Origin: DATARH01 sp036268425
GTDB lineage: Bacteria > Pseudomonadota > Alphaproteobacteria > ATCC43930 > CGMCC-115725
Reading direction: 5' to 3'
NCBI GenBank assembly: GCA_036268425.1
Contig: DATAUE010000179.1
Location: forward strand, 1 to 64,000
DNA: 64,000 nt
The notes beneath the pieces are model-generated. The model saw nothing but the letters and a program-made list of their open reading frames with translations. It ran no database searches and was not told the origin of the DNA. Both the position numbers and the translations under genes were made by a program. Below, in pieces: positions 43,198 through 53,193 of this stretch. Position 1 is the first letter of the stretch, and each line of letters opens with the position of its first letter.

Positions 43198-43953
43198 ATG
43201 CCGGTCATTTGTTTCACATCCCCCAAAGGCGGGGTCGGCCGTACCACATTGGCGGCGACAGTCGCGGTCGCGCTGCGCCGATTGGGATGGCGGGTGCTGG
43301 CCATCGATCTCGATCGCCAGAATGCCCTGCGCCTCAACTTCGAGCTGCCGGAAGAGTTGCGCGGTGTCGCCGACGAACTCGACAGCGGCCGCGCCTGGAG
43401 CGAACTCGCGGTCGATACACCCGCCGGTATTCAACTGGTGCCGTTTGGCGCGGTGGCGGCCTCGGATGCGCTGCGGCTGCATACGCATATCGGGCAAAAC
43501 GCCGGCTGGCTGCGGCAGCGGCTGACGGCTCTGGCAGAACCGCGCGACCGGATCGTGATAGTCGACATGCCGCCGGGCCCGTCGCCGTTCAACGTTGAGC
43601 TCGACGGACTTGCCGATCTGCATATCGTGCCGTTGCTGGCGGATGCGATGAGCCTTGCGCTGCTGCCGAAACTGCAACGCGGCGACCTGCTGCTGACCGG
43701 CGGCGGCCGGGTGCCGCAGATTGGATTCGTCATCAATCAGGTCGATCCGCGGCGCCAGCTGTGCCGCGACGTTCTGGCACTGAGCCGGGATGTGCTGGGC
43801 GATGCGCTCTATGGCATGGTGCATCAGGATGAGGGTGTCGCCGAGGCGGCGGCCTGCCAGCTGACGGTTCTCGATTACGCGCCGGAAAGCGTCGCCAGCC
43901 GCGACATCATGATGATCGCGCAGCGGGTGCATGCCAGTCTGGCGCCGGTCTGA
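43198..43953 (+). CDS. bcsQ: Cellulose biosynthesis ParA-like ATPase BcsQ
   Basis: The 251-residue MinD/ParA-family protein begins PVICFTSPKGGVGRTTLA, a deviant Walker A in which the signature Lys (K10) is kept but the P-loop Lys is Arg15. Walker A' follows (AIDLDRQNALRLNF), then DRIVIVDMPPGPS. BcsQ proteins localise or assemble the synthase at the pole or membrane. The ATG is one base after the bcsP stop, so translation is coupled; there is little ribosome-binding site of its own. It is followed 19 bases later by bcsAB. Confidence 0.93.
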   Translation: MPVICFTSPKGGVGRTTLAATVAVALRRLGWRVLAIDLDRQNALRLNFELPEELRGVADELDSGRAWSELAVDTPAGIQLVPFGAVAASDALRLHTHIGQNAGWLRQRLTALAEPRDRIVIVDMPPGPSPFNVELDGLADLHIVPLLADAMSLALLPKLQRGDLLLTGGGRVPQIGFVINQVDPRRQLCRDVLALSRDVLGDALYGMVHQDEGVAEAAACQLTVLDYAPESVASRDIMMIAQRVHASLAPV

Positions 43954-43972
43954 CGGCGGGGAGGGGTAATAG

Positions 43973-46900
43973 ATGGTGGGGCTCCTAAGGCGAGTTTCAC
44001 GCTCGGAATTCGCCGGCCAAAACATCGTCCTGGGCGCCTTGGTGGTGGCTGGCCTCTTTCTGGTCGGCATCGTCATCGTTACGCCTCTCGATCTGGTGTC
44101 GCAGGCGTTGTTTGCCTTGCTGACGATCGTCGTGATGCTGCTGATCAAGAGCAATCCATCACGCGGCATCACGATAATTCTGATCACGCTGTCGATTGTG
44201 ATTTCGACTCGCTACATCTGGTGGCGGTTGACCGAGACGATGCAGTTCGCGACGCATTTCGAGGCATTTCTCGGGATTGGCCTTGTTCTGGCCGAGCTTT
44301 ACGCTTGGCTGGTGCTGGTGCTCGGTTACATTCAAACAGCGTGGCCGCTGAACCGCATGCCAACGGCGATGCCGGAAGACACAGCGGAATGGCCGACGGT
44401 CGACCTCCTGATCCCGACTTACAACGAGCCGCTGTCGATCGTCGAGAACACCGTATACGGCGCCCTGTCGGTCGATTATCCGCCGGATAAATTGCGGATT
44501 TACATTCTGGACGATGGACGCCGTGAGGAATTCCGCGAATTTGCCGAGGCACTGGGCGTCGGCTATATCACGCGCGACAACAACATCCATGCGAAAGCCG
44601 GCAACCTCAATCACGCCCTCGGTTTGACCGATGGCGAGTTGCTGGCGCTGTTCGACAGCGATCACGTGCCCAACCGCGCATTCCTACAGTTGACGGTCGG
44701 CGGTTTTCTGGTCGACCCGCGGCTGGCGCTGGTGCAGACGCCGCATCACTTCTATTCGCCCGATCCGTTCGAACGAAACCTGCGCGGCGGCGAGTCGATT
44801 CCGAACGAGGGGCTGCTATTCTACGGCCTGATCCAGGACGGCAACGATTTGTGGAATGCGGCGTTTTTCTGCGGCTCCTGCGCCGTGATCCGGCGCAGCG
44901 CGGTCGAATCAATCGGCGGCTTTGCGACGCAAACGGTAACCGAGGATGCGCATACCGCGCTGCGCCTGCATCGCGCCGGTTGGCATTCAGCCTATCTGAA
45001 ATTGCCTTTGGCGGCTGGGCTCGCGACGGAACGCCTGTCGATTCATGTCGGCCAACGCATGCGTTGGGCCCGCGGCATGACGCAGATTTTCCGGGTCGAC
45101 AATCCGTGCTTGGGGCGCGGCCTCAGCTTTGGGCAACGCGTCTGCTACCTGAACGCGATGCTGCATTTCTTTTTTGGCGTCCCGCGGTTCATCTTTCTGA
45201 CCGCGCCGCTCGCCTATCTCCTGTTCAGGCTCAACATCATCGCCGCCAGCGGGTTGATGGTCATCGCTTACGCCTTACCGCATCTGTGGCACGCGACATT
45301 GACGAACTCGCGGCTGCAATCTCGCTACCGACATTCGTTTTGGGGCGAAATCTACGAAAGCGTCCTGGCTCTGTATATTCTGAAGCCGACGATCACAACG
45401 TTGATCAATCCCAAGCGTGGCAAGTTCAATGTTACAGAGAAGGGTGGCTTGCTGCCGAGCGATTATTTCGATTATAAAATCGTTCGCCCACAATTAATTG
45501 TCTGTGGCTTGTTGATACTTGGCGTTATCGTTGGAATCATTAGATGGTTTCTGATCGATTACTCCGATACCGAGGTTTTGCTGCTAAACATTTTCTGGGC
45601 CTTGTTCAACCTTTTGACGATTGCGGCCGCGATCGCGGTGGCACGCGAGGCGCGCCAGTTGCGCGGTTCGGTGCGCCACGATCTGGTCTTGCCGGCGGTG
45701 GTGCATCTGCCGAACGGGCGTACGATCGTCACACAATCGCGCAACATGTCGACAACCGGCGGCCAGTTCACGGCGATGCAGCCGGAGGGCATCGGCCCTG
45801 GCGACAATATTGAAATCGAGGTGCCGATTGGCGAACGACCAGCAATTTTTCCAGCCCGTATCGTCGGGTGGAATGGCGACCAGTTGCGGGTGATGTTTAC
45901 TGAAATGACCGTCCACCAGCAGCGTGACATCGTTCGTACCGTGCTGTGCCGGGCTGACGCTTGGCTCGATTGGGAAGATCACCCGATCGACCAGCCACTG
46001 CGTTCTGTCGGACAGATCCTGCGGAGTATCGGCGGCCTTTTCGTACGCAGCGGCTGGCGGTCGCTCGGACGAGCGACTGCCACGCCGACGCCTGTGGCGG
46101 CCCCGGCCAGCGCGGTCCCGGCAGGGACAGCACCGCCGCCTCCGCCCGTCGCGCCGGCGGCGCGGCAGCGGGTAATATCCCGCGTTATTCTTGCGGCTGG
46201 GGTTGGCCTTGGTGCTTTGGCGGTGGCGACCGTTGCGTCGGCGCAGGCGCCGGCCGCACGCGGCGCCGCGGCACCTGCCACTGGCGGCCCCGGCGCCGCC
46301 GGCAGCCTCAACCCATCGCAAGCGGCGACCGGGGCGGCGGCGCCGCCGGCCCAGGGGGCGCAGGTGCCGCCGCAGAGTCAGATCATTCCTGGTGCGCTGC
46401 TGCCGTCGAGCCAGACGCCGCCGGGGCAGCCGACGCTGCCCGGCCCGGCCGGCGCCGGAAATGCGGGTCAGCAGGTCACCGGTACGGGGACGTCGCGGCA
46501 GCAGGTGCTGAGCCTCAAGGACCTTGGGGCGAGTTCTCCGATCCGCCTGCTGGGTGTACAGGGGGAAGGCAGCCTGCCGTTTTCAGTGCGTCGCGACGAT
46601 GTCGTGACCGGTGGCAAGGTCGATGTTGCCATCGCCTATTCGCCAGCGCTGATCCCTGAAATCAGCCATTTGACCGTACTGCTCAATGGCGAAGTGGTCG
46701 GCTCGATCCCGCTGCCGAAAGAGAAATCCTCCGGCGAGATCGTCAGCATGCCGATCAATCCGGTCCTGTTTCAGGAAGACAATCGCATCCTGTTCCGCTT
46801 TATCGGCCATTATACCCTGGGCTGCGAAGATCCGCTGCATTCCAGCCTTTGGCTGGTACTGAGCAACACCAGCGCCGTAACGATGCAGCTGCAGAAGCTG

Positions 46901-48604
46901 ACGCTCGCTAACGATCTGTCGCTGTTGCCGGCACCGTTCTATGACTCCAAGGACATGCAGTCGCTGACGCTGCCGTTTGTGTTCTCCGGCAAGCCGGCGA
47001 CATCGACGCTGCAGGCGGCGGGTGTCGTGGCGTCGTGGTTTGGCAGTTTGGCTTCCTATAAGGGGGCGACCTTCCCGGTCAGCTTCGACAGTGTTCCGAG
47101 CGGCAATGCCGTGGTCTTTGCGACGAACGCGGACAAACCGGCCGGCGTGTCGATGCCGTCGATCAGCGGACCGACAATTTCCGTCGTGCCCAACCCCGGC
47201 AACCCCGAATCCAAGCTGCTTCTGGTCATGGGGCGGACACCCGAAGAACTGACCGCTGCCGCACAGACGCTGGCGCTCGGCTCGGTCGCATTGACCGGAC
47301 AGACGCAGGTTGTCGGAATGCCGGACGTACCGACCCGGCAGGCTTATGACGCGCCGCGCTGGATCCCGATGAACCGTCCGGTTCGTTTCGGTGAACTGGT
47401 GCAGCCGACCGATCTGCAAGGCAACGGTCTCGTCCCCGGATTGCTGACCGTCAATTTCCGCACCGCGCCGGATATCTTTGTCTGGGGGAATACCGGCGTG
47501 CCGCTGATGGTCCGGTATCGCTATCCCGCCGGTACCTGGCTCAATTTCGCCGATTCGCGGCTCGATGTGTCGATCAACAATTCCTACTTGCGCAGCCTGC
47601 CGCTGTCGCAGGAAGGCACGGTCCAGCAGGTCAAGGACATCATCTCGCCTGACTTTGCGATGAACGAACAGACCGTGCGGGTGCCGCCTTATTATGTGTT
47701 CGGGCAGAACCAGCTGCAGTTCTATTACGATCTGCGGCCGATGAAGCGCGGCGAGTGCCAGGACGTGCTGCCGAACAACGTGCAGGAATCGATCGATCCG
47801 GATTCGACGATCGACCTGTCGAAGACCGAACGGTTCACCACGCTGCCGAACCTCGCCTTCTTCGTCAATTCCGGCTACCCCTTCACCAAATGGGCCGATC
47901 TGAGCCAGACGGCGGTCGTCGTCCCCGACCAGTTGAGCCCGGCTGATGTGCAGACCTATCTGACGCTGATGGGCATGATGGGCGATTCGACCGGATTTCC
48001 GGTCGCGCGGGTTTCGGTCGTCGGCGCGGGAGCGGTCGATCAGGTTGCCAACAAGGATCTGATCGTTTTGGGCTCGGTGTCACGCCAACCGTTGATCGCC
48101 AAATGGAGCGACAATGCGCGGCTGCGGGTCGACGGCGGGCACTTGCGGGTAGCGGTAAGTTCGTCGCTCAATCGCGTCTACACCGCGCTCGATCCGAATG
48201 CGCAGCAGGAGCGCGAGCGGGTCGATCAGCTACTCGTCCAGCAAGGCGACAACCTGGCGACGATGATCGGCATGGAATCGCCGCTGAACGCAGGCCGCAC
48301 CGTCATTATGATTACTGGCTCGACGCCGGAGAAGCAGATGACGGTGTTGAGCGCGTTTCGCAACCGTGACCTTAATTCGCTGATCCAAGGCGATCTGATG
48401 GTTGCGACGGCGGACAAAGTGACGAGTTTCCGCGTCGGCTCCGAATACACGGTCGGTCATCTTCCGCCATTGACCAGGGTTCGCTGGTGGCTGGGCAATT
48501 CCCCGCTGCTCTTGATCCTGTTTACATTGATAGGAGTGCTTATCATTGCATTGGTGGCATACTGGCTGCTGAGCCGGGTCGCAGCGCGTCGAGTCGGGGG
48601 ATGA
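43973..48604 (+). CDS. bcsAB: Fused cellulose synthase BcsA-BcsB
   Basis: One frame of 1,543 residues encodes both subunits. The BcsA half has membrane helices, then the GT2 core: DDG at D180-D181, DSD at 228-230, the base Asp in VTEDAH (about 325) and QRMRW at 361-365. A PilZ domain follows, with the c-di-GMP motifs RGSVR (564-568) and NMSTTG (591-596), so activity should be c-di-GMP dependent. A Pro-rich linker leads to a signal-peptide-like segment (residues 738-759, ending VASAQA). The BcsB half follows, periplasmic, with one C-terminal membrane helix (about 1512-1533). The product is beta-1,4-glucan from UDP-glucose. The ATG follows ggggaggggtaatag. Confidence 0.96.
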   Translation: MVGLLRRVSRSEFAGQNIVLGALVVAGLFLVGIVIVTPLDLVSQALFALLTIVVMLLIKSNPSRGITIILITLSIVISTRYIWWRLTETMQFATHFEAFLGIGLVLAELYAWLVLVLGYIQTAWPLNRMPTAMPEDTAEWPTVDLLIPTYNEPLSIVENTVYGALSVDYPPDKLRIYILDDGRREEFREFAEALGVGYITRDNNIHAKAGNLNHALGLTDGELLALFDSDHVPNRAFLQLTVGGFLVDPRLALVQTPHHFYSPDPFERNLRGGESIPNEGLLFYGLIQDGNDLWNAAFFCGSCAVIRRSAVESIGGFATQTVTEDAHTALRLHRAGWHSAYLKLPLAAGLATERLSIHVGQRMRWARGMTQIFRVDNPCLGRGLSFGQRVCYLNAMLHFFFGVPRFIFLTAPLAYLLFRLNIIAASGLMVIAYALPHLWHATLTNSRLQSRYRHSFWGEIYESVLALYILKPTITTLINPKRGKFNVTEKGGLLPSDYFDYKIVRPQLIVCGLLILGVIVGIIRWFLIDYSDTEVLLLNIFWALFNLLTIAAAIAVAREARQLRGSVRHDLVLPAVVHLPNGRTIVTQSRNMSTTGGQFTAMQPEGIGPGDNIEIEVPIGERPAIFPARIVGWNGDQLRVMFTEMTVHQQRDIVRTVLCRADAWLDWEDHPIDQPLRSVGQILRSIGGLFVRSGWRSLGRATATPTPVAAPASAVPAGTAPPPPPVAPAARQRVISRVILAAGVGLGALAVATVASAQAPAARGAAAPATGGPGAAGSLNPSQAATGAAAPPAQGAQVPPQSQIIPGALLPSSQTPPGQPTLPGPAGAGNAGQQVTGTGTSRQQVLSLKDLGASSPIRLLGVQGEGSLPFSVRRDDVVTGGKVDVAIAYSPALIPEISHLTVLLNGEVVGSIPLPKEKSSGEIVSMPINPVLFQEDNRILFRFIGHYTLGCEDPLHSSLWLVLSNTSAVTMQLQKLTLANDLSLLPAPFYDSKDMQSLTLPFVFSGKPATSTLQAAGVVASWFGSLASYKGATFPVSFDSVPSGNAVVFATNADKPAGVSMPSISGPTISVVPNPGNPESKLLLVMGRTPEELTAAAQTLALGSVALTGQTQVVGMPDVPTRQAYDAPRWIPMNRPVRFGELVQPTDLQGNGLVPGLLTVNFRTAPDIFVWGNTGVPLMVRYRYPAGTWLNFADSRLDVSINNSYLRSLPLSQEGTVQQVKDIISPDFAMNEQTVRVPPYYVFGQNQLQFYYDLRPMKRGECQDVLPNNVQESIDPDSTIDLSKTERFTTLPNLAFFVNSGYPFTKWADLSQTAVVVPDQLSPADVQTYLTLMGMMGDSTGFPVARVSVVGAGAVDQVANKDLIVLGSVSRQPLIAKWSDNARLRVDGGHLRVAVSSSLNRVYTALDPNAQQERERVDQLLVQQGDNLATMIGMESPLNAGRTVIMITGSTPEKQMTVLSAFRNRDLNSLIQGDLMVATADKVTSFRVGSEYTVGHLPPLTRVRWWLGNSPLLLILFTLIGVLIIALVAYWLLSRVAARRVGG

Positions 48605-48756
48605 GACGCGGCGTCGCACGGTAATACAGTCGGCGATCATTTGATTGGTGTGGGCTGGTGAAGCGGGATCGCCCCGGTCGCTGTTGCGACGAGCGTAGAC
48701 GGGGTGGTGCCACGAGACCAAGGCATCTCGGGAACGTGGTTTCCGGGGGAGGTGGA

Positions 48757-51700
48757 ATGAAGTCCTGGGCTCGCGATCTCGCACTAGGGTTGCTACTGGC
48801 AACGGCAATCCCGATTGTGCCAGCGTATTCGGCGCAGACCGCCGAAGAGATTCTGCTCGACAAGGCAAAATACTGGCGCCTGAAAGACCGGCCGGATCTG
48901 GCGATCGAGGCGTTGCAGAAGCTCCTCAGCATCAATCCGAACGCACCTGATGCGCTGTACCAATACGGCATCATCGAGGTGCAGCAGAACAGACTCGACG
49001 ACGCCAAAGGCTACCTGGCGCGCCTGCAAAAGGCGGCGCCGTCGAGCCCACGCGTTGCCGACCTGGAAAATGCAATCCGCGCCGGGCAGGTGTCGCCGAA
49101 TGAACTGAATGAAGCACGCCGGCTTGCCCAAGCCGGGCAATTCGCCCAGGCGACCGAGAAATATCAACAGACATTCAAAGGCGCGCCGCCGCCTACCTTT
49201 GGCGTCGAATATTATATGACCCTTGCGGGGACGCCGCAGGGATGGACGGAGGCACGACGCGGGCTCGGGCGCCTCGTTCAGGAATCACCGAACGACAGCA
49301 AGGCGCGCCTCGCATTGGCCGAGGTGCTGACGTACCACGCGGAAACGCGCGCCGAAGGCATCCGCTCGCTGCAGCAACTGTCGAGTGACCCGGTGGTGGG
49401 CGCGCAGGCGGTGCAATCATGGCGAAAGGCGACATTATGGTTGGGCGGCAGCCCGGCTGACCGCCAGCTTTATGCCCAATATCTCGCGAAATACCCGCAG
49501 GACACGGAGCTGCGGGCGCATGTCACAGAGGCGGAAAAGCCGGGGCCGGCGGCACCTCGCGGTCCGGCATCCGCCAGCGCCGTCGGATACGGCGATCTCA
49601 ACCGCGGCAATCTCGGCGCCGCGGAACGGCAATTCGAGGCGCAGTTGCGGGCCAACCCGAATAACGCCGACGCGATCGCGGGGCTCGGGCTGATCCGATT
49701 GCGGCAGCAACGGTTCGGCGAGGCTCGCGACGACCTTTCGCGCGCGATGCACGCTGCGCCCGGGCGCAGCGGCCAATGGGCGTCAGCGTATGAGAGCGCC
49801 GTCTTCTGGTCGAACGTCAATGCGGCGAAAGCCGCTCAGAACGCCGGCAATTATGCCGAAGCCGAAGCCGGCTTTCGGCGTGCCCTCGCGGCGCAGCCGA
49901 ATAATGCCGATGCAATTGTCGGGCTGTACAGTGCGCTCAGCGCCGAAGGCAAGGGAGCGGAAGCTGCGACGCTCGCCGCTCGGATCGCATCGATTGATCC
50001 CGGCAAAATGGCTGGGATCAATCGGGCCCGCTCGGACATTCTGCGGGCCGACGGCAAGAGCCTGATGGACCGCAACGACATCGCCGGCGCGCAGGCGAAG
50101 TATCAGGAGGCGATCGCCGTCGATCCGAGCAATGGCTGGGCACGGCTCGATCTCGCGCGGATTTTCGCCACGCATGGGGATGCGGCGCAAGCCTTCGCCG
50201 TGATCAATCCGAATGCTGCCGGGGTGTCCGTCGACAGCCTGCAAGCCGCGGCGATTTTTTATAGTGAACAGAACCGGATGCCGGAAGCGCTGGCAGCACT
50301 CGACCGCATCCCATCGAGTGCGCGCAATGCTGAGGTGACGGCATTTCGCGACCGCATTTTGGTCACGGCTGAAATTGCGCGTGCCAAGCAGTTGGCGCAA
50401 AGCGGCAATCGTGCGGCGGCGCGCAACGTATTGTTGTCGCTGAATTCACGGCCGCCAGTGACGCCGGAGCGGACCCGGATGATTGCCGACGCCCTGGCCG
50501 ATCTCGGCGATACGCAGGCGGCATTGCAGATCGCCAGGCCCAACCCGGCAACCGCCGGAACAAATAAAAAGGCGGTGCTCGATTACGCGTCACTGCTGTT
50601 CCGCTCCGGTCGTGACGGAGAAGCCACCGCGTATCTGGCGCAGGCCGAGGCCAACGGCCGCATCACGGCGTCGGATCGCAGTGAACTCGAACATATCAAG
50701 GGCGATATTGCGGCGCGACGCGCTGATCAGTTGCGCGAGCGCGGTGACTATGCCGGCGCCTATGACCAGATATCGTCATTGCTGAACGCTTATCCGAACG
50801 ATCCGACATTGCTTCTCGCCGCCGGACGGATTTATGCCGCCGCCGGCCAAAACAGCGTTGCGATGCGGTTTTTCGACGCCGGCTACCGGCAATCGCCAAG
50901 CGATCTCGGAGTCATTCGCGGTGCCGTTGGCGGTGCGATCATGGCGGGCGATCTGTATCGTGCGCGTGTTTACCTCGCCCAAGGTATGCAGGCGCACCCG
51001 AACAATCCCCGGCTGGTCTATCTCCAGGCGGAGATTGCGCGGGCGGGCGGGGATAACGGTTCGGCGCTATACGATCTGAAAGCGGCCCGCAGTCTCGACA
51101 TGCAGCAAGCCGGCGGCTATCAGGCGCTGCCAGGCGGCCCGCCGATCATGGCGCCGGGGGCGCCCTCGGCACTGCCGCCCAATCCGTTCCGGCAATCGCA
51201 GGCAGCGCCGCAACCGGCTCCCACACAAATCGGCGCGTTGCAAGACGAGGTGCAGCCGGTTGGGAATCAGGGGCGCGGAAGCCAGCCGGTCGGACTGCGG
51301 TTTGCCTCTCAACAGGGTCGGGCGGCAGGGCACTTCCAGCTTGCGGCCGCAACCGGAACCGATGCACCGATGGTCGTGCCGGCAACCCTGAAGGCTGCGT
51401 CGCCGTCCGCCGAGCCGGAAGAGACGACGGGTCCGTCGACTCCGCCGCCGCTGCAGGATACGGCGGTGTCGGCGGACAGCGATGATCTGATTGTGCCGCC
51501 CCATGTCAATGAACGCCCGACGCGGCGCTTGCAGGCAGTCCCTGCCGTCGCGCCGGTGGGAATACCATCACAAATGCCGGGCGATCGGCCGCAATTAGCC
51601 TCGTTACCGGCGGTCGGCGATTCCGATCTTGGCGCCGGATCGAGCGACGCGGGCGCTTCCGCGCCGGCGTCAGCGCCCCGGCGCCAGTTGGCCGAGTTAC

Positions 51701-53193
51701 CGCCGCTGCCACCACCGCCATTGCCGGCGTATCAATCGCAGGGCTACGGCGCCCGGACTTATCAGGCCTCGGCCTACCAAGCCCCAGCCTACCAAGCCCC
51801 GGGGTACCAAAGCCAAGCGTATCAGAACTCGTATTATGCCGCCGCGCCACAGCCTCAAGGCGGTCCGGCACTGGCACCGTTGCCGCCGCCACCGGTCCAG
51901 GGTTATCAGCCGCCGGCGGCTGTTGGTCAGTCGGCGCCGATTCCGCAGGATTCGCTGGAACTCGACATTGAGCGCAGCATGGCGGCGATCTCCGCGGAAA
52001 GTGCTCCGGTCGTCCAAGGCGGGCTTGGCTTTCGCGTGCGCAGCGGCGAAGACGGGCTGAGCCGGCTCGACGAATTCACCCTGCCGCTGGAGGGCAGCTT
52101 CTCGCCGCTTTACACCGGTACGCTGCGCCTGCAGGCGATCCCGACTTATCTGACGGCGGGGTCGCCGGATCAGAACGCGCTGCTGCGGTTTGGCAACGAA
52201 CCGCTGATCGCGCTCAACGGGGCGCAGAGCCTTTCGGCATTAACGCCGGCGCGCGACCAGACGGCGAGCGGTGTGTCGCTGAACGCGGCCTATTCCTACC
52301 GGATCTTCTCGGGCGAAATCGGCAGTACGCCGCTCGGCTTCCCGGTGGAGAATTTCGTTGGACGGCTGGCCTTGACGTGGCCGGGTTCGGGGGCGAACTC
52401 GACGGCGTTGCCGAATATTCCGTTGCCGCCGCAAAGTGTCGCGAACCCGCTGCAGGTCAAAGTCGAAGCCGCCCGGCAACCGATCACCGACAGCCTCCTG
52501 TCCTATGCCGGTACGCGCGATCCGGTTACCGGGCACACCTGGGGTGGTGCGATCAAAACCGGCGGCGACGGCCTGGTGTCGTACGATGACGGCGACATCG
52601 GCATCTATGCCGGCGGCGGCTATTGGAGCATCGACGGCACGTCGATTGCCAACAATACCGAGATGGAGGGGCTGGTCGGTGCTTATGTGCGTCCCTATCG
52701 AGTCGGCAATAACGCATTCAAGATCGGCATCAATCTGTCGTACATGGGGTACGACAAAAACCTGCGTTTCTTTACGTTTGGCCAGGGCGGGTACTTCAGC
52801 CCGCAAAACTACCTGAATGTCGGCATCCCGATGGAATACGCCGGCCGATCCGGGCGGTTCGCCTATTTGATCGGCGGTTCGCTCGGCGTGCAAACCTTCA
52901 ACGAAGACCGCAGCCCGGTCTTCCCGACCCAGGCGGGCAATCAGGCCGCCTTGCAGAACGCTTTTGGGCCGGCCGCGTTCTATTCGTCGCGCAGTGTTAC
53001 CGGGATTTCGTTCGGTGCACGAGGACAGCTTGAATATCAGCTGGATAACGGCTTCACGGTTGGTGGGCTGGCATCGGTCGACAATGCCCAGAATTATACC
53101 GAAGCGATTGGTAAGGTGTATTTGCGCAAGACCTTTGGGGCATCGCCGCCGGCCGCCGCGTATCTGCCGAACTCGCTTCCGGGGAGGCTCTAA
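48757..53193 (+). CDS. bcsC: Cellulose export outer-membrane protein BcsC
   Basis: The 1,478-residue protein has a signal peptide (SWARDLALGLLLATAIPIVP, cleavage near AYSA). A long TPR superhelix follows, with repeated units such as YQYGIIEVQQNRLDDAKGYL and NADAIAGLGLIRLRQQRFGE, reaching to about residue 800. A Pro/Gln/Tyr-rich linker holds a YQAPA-type repeat at residues about 1000-1025. The BcsC beta-barrel (residues about 1088-1478) starts LGFRVRSGEDGLSRLDEFTL and ends with KVYLRKTFG. It guides nascent glucan through the periplasm and out. The ATG has a very strong ggggaggtgga site; the frame is open 33 codons further up. The stop overlaps the bcsD start by one base. Confidence 0.96.
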   Translation: MKSWARDLALGLLLATAIPIVPAYSAQTAEEILLDKAKYWRLKDRPDLAIEALQKLLSINPNAPDALYQYGIIEVQQNRLDDAKGYLARLQKAAPSSPRVADLENAIRAGQVSPNELNEARRLAQAGQFAQATEKYQQTFKGAPPPTFGVEYYMTLAGTPQGWTEARRGLGRLVQESPNDSKARLALAEVLTYHAETRAEGIRSLQQLSSDPVVGAQAVQSWRKATLWLGGSPADRQLYAQYLAKYPQDTELRAHVTEAEKPGPAAPRGPASASAVGYGDLNRGNLGAAERQFEAQLRANPNNADAIAGLGLIRLRQQRFGEARDDLSRAMHAAPGRSGQWASAYESAVFWSNVNAAKAAQNAGNYAEAEAGFRRALAAQPNNADAIVGLYSALSAEGKGAEAATLAARIASIDPGKMAGINRARSDILRADGKSLMDRNDIAGAQAKYQEAIAVDPSNGWARLDLARIFATHGDAAQAFAVINPNAAGVSVDSLQAAAIFYSEQNRMPEALAALDRIPSSARNAEVTAFRDRILVTAEIARAKQLAQSGNRAAARNVLLSLNSRPPVTPERTRMIADALADLGDTQAALQIARPNPATAGTNKKAVLDYASLLFRSGRDGEATAYLAQAEANGRITASDRSELEHIKGDIAARRADQLRERGDYAGAYDQISSLLNAYPNDPTLLLAAGRIYAAAGQNSVAMRFFDAGYRQSPSDLGVIRGAVGGAIMAGDLYRARVYLAQGMQAHPNNPRLVYLQAEIARAGGDNGSALYDLKAARSLDMQQAGGYQALPGGPPIMAPGAPSALPPNPFRQSQAAPQPAPTQIGALQDEVQPVGNQGRGSQPVGLRFASQQGRAAGHFQLAAATGTDAPMVVPATLKAASPSAEPEETTGPSTPPPLQDTAVSADSDDLIVPPHVNERPTRRLQAVPAVAPVGIPSQMPGDRPQLASLPAVGDSDLGAGSSDAGASAPASAPRRQLAELPPLPPPPLPAYQSQGYGARTYQASAYQAPAYQAPGYQSQAYQNSYYAAAPQPQGGPALAPLPPPPVQGYQPPAAVGQSAPIPQDSLELDIERSMAAISAESAPVVQGGLGFRVRSGEDGLSRLDEFTLPLEGSFSPLYTGTLRLQAIPTYLTAGSPDQNALLRFGNEPLIALNGAQSLSALTPARDQTASGVSLNAAYSYRIFSGEIGSTPLGFPVENFVGRLALTWPGSGANSTALPNIPLPPQSVANPLQVKVEAARQPITDSLLSYAGTRDPVTGHTWGGAIKTGGDGLVSYDDGDIGIYAGGGYWSIDGTSIANNTEMEGLVGAYVRPYRVGNNAFKIGINLSYMGYDKNLRFFTFGQGGYFSPQNYLNVGIPMEYAGRSGRFAYLIGGSLGVQTFNEDRSPVFPTQAGNQAALQNAFGPAAFYSSRSVTGISFGARGQLEYQLDNGFTVGGLASVDNAQNYTEAIGKVYLRKTFGASPPAAAYLPNSLPGRL
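51757..51831 (+). repeat. 15-bp coding repeat in bcsC (YQAPx pentapeptides)
   Basis: Five units of 15 bp (51757-51771, 51772-51786, 51787-51801, 51802-51816, 51817-51831) encode TYQAS, AYQAP, AYQAP, GYQSQ and AYQNS. The second and third differ by one base. They sit in the linker between the TPR part and the barrel. Confidence 0.85.
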
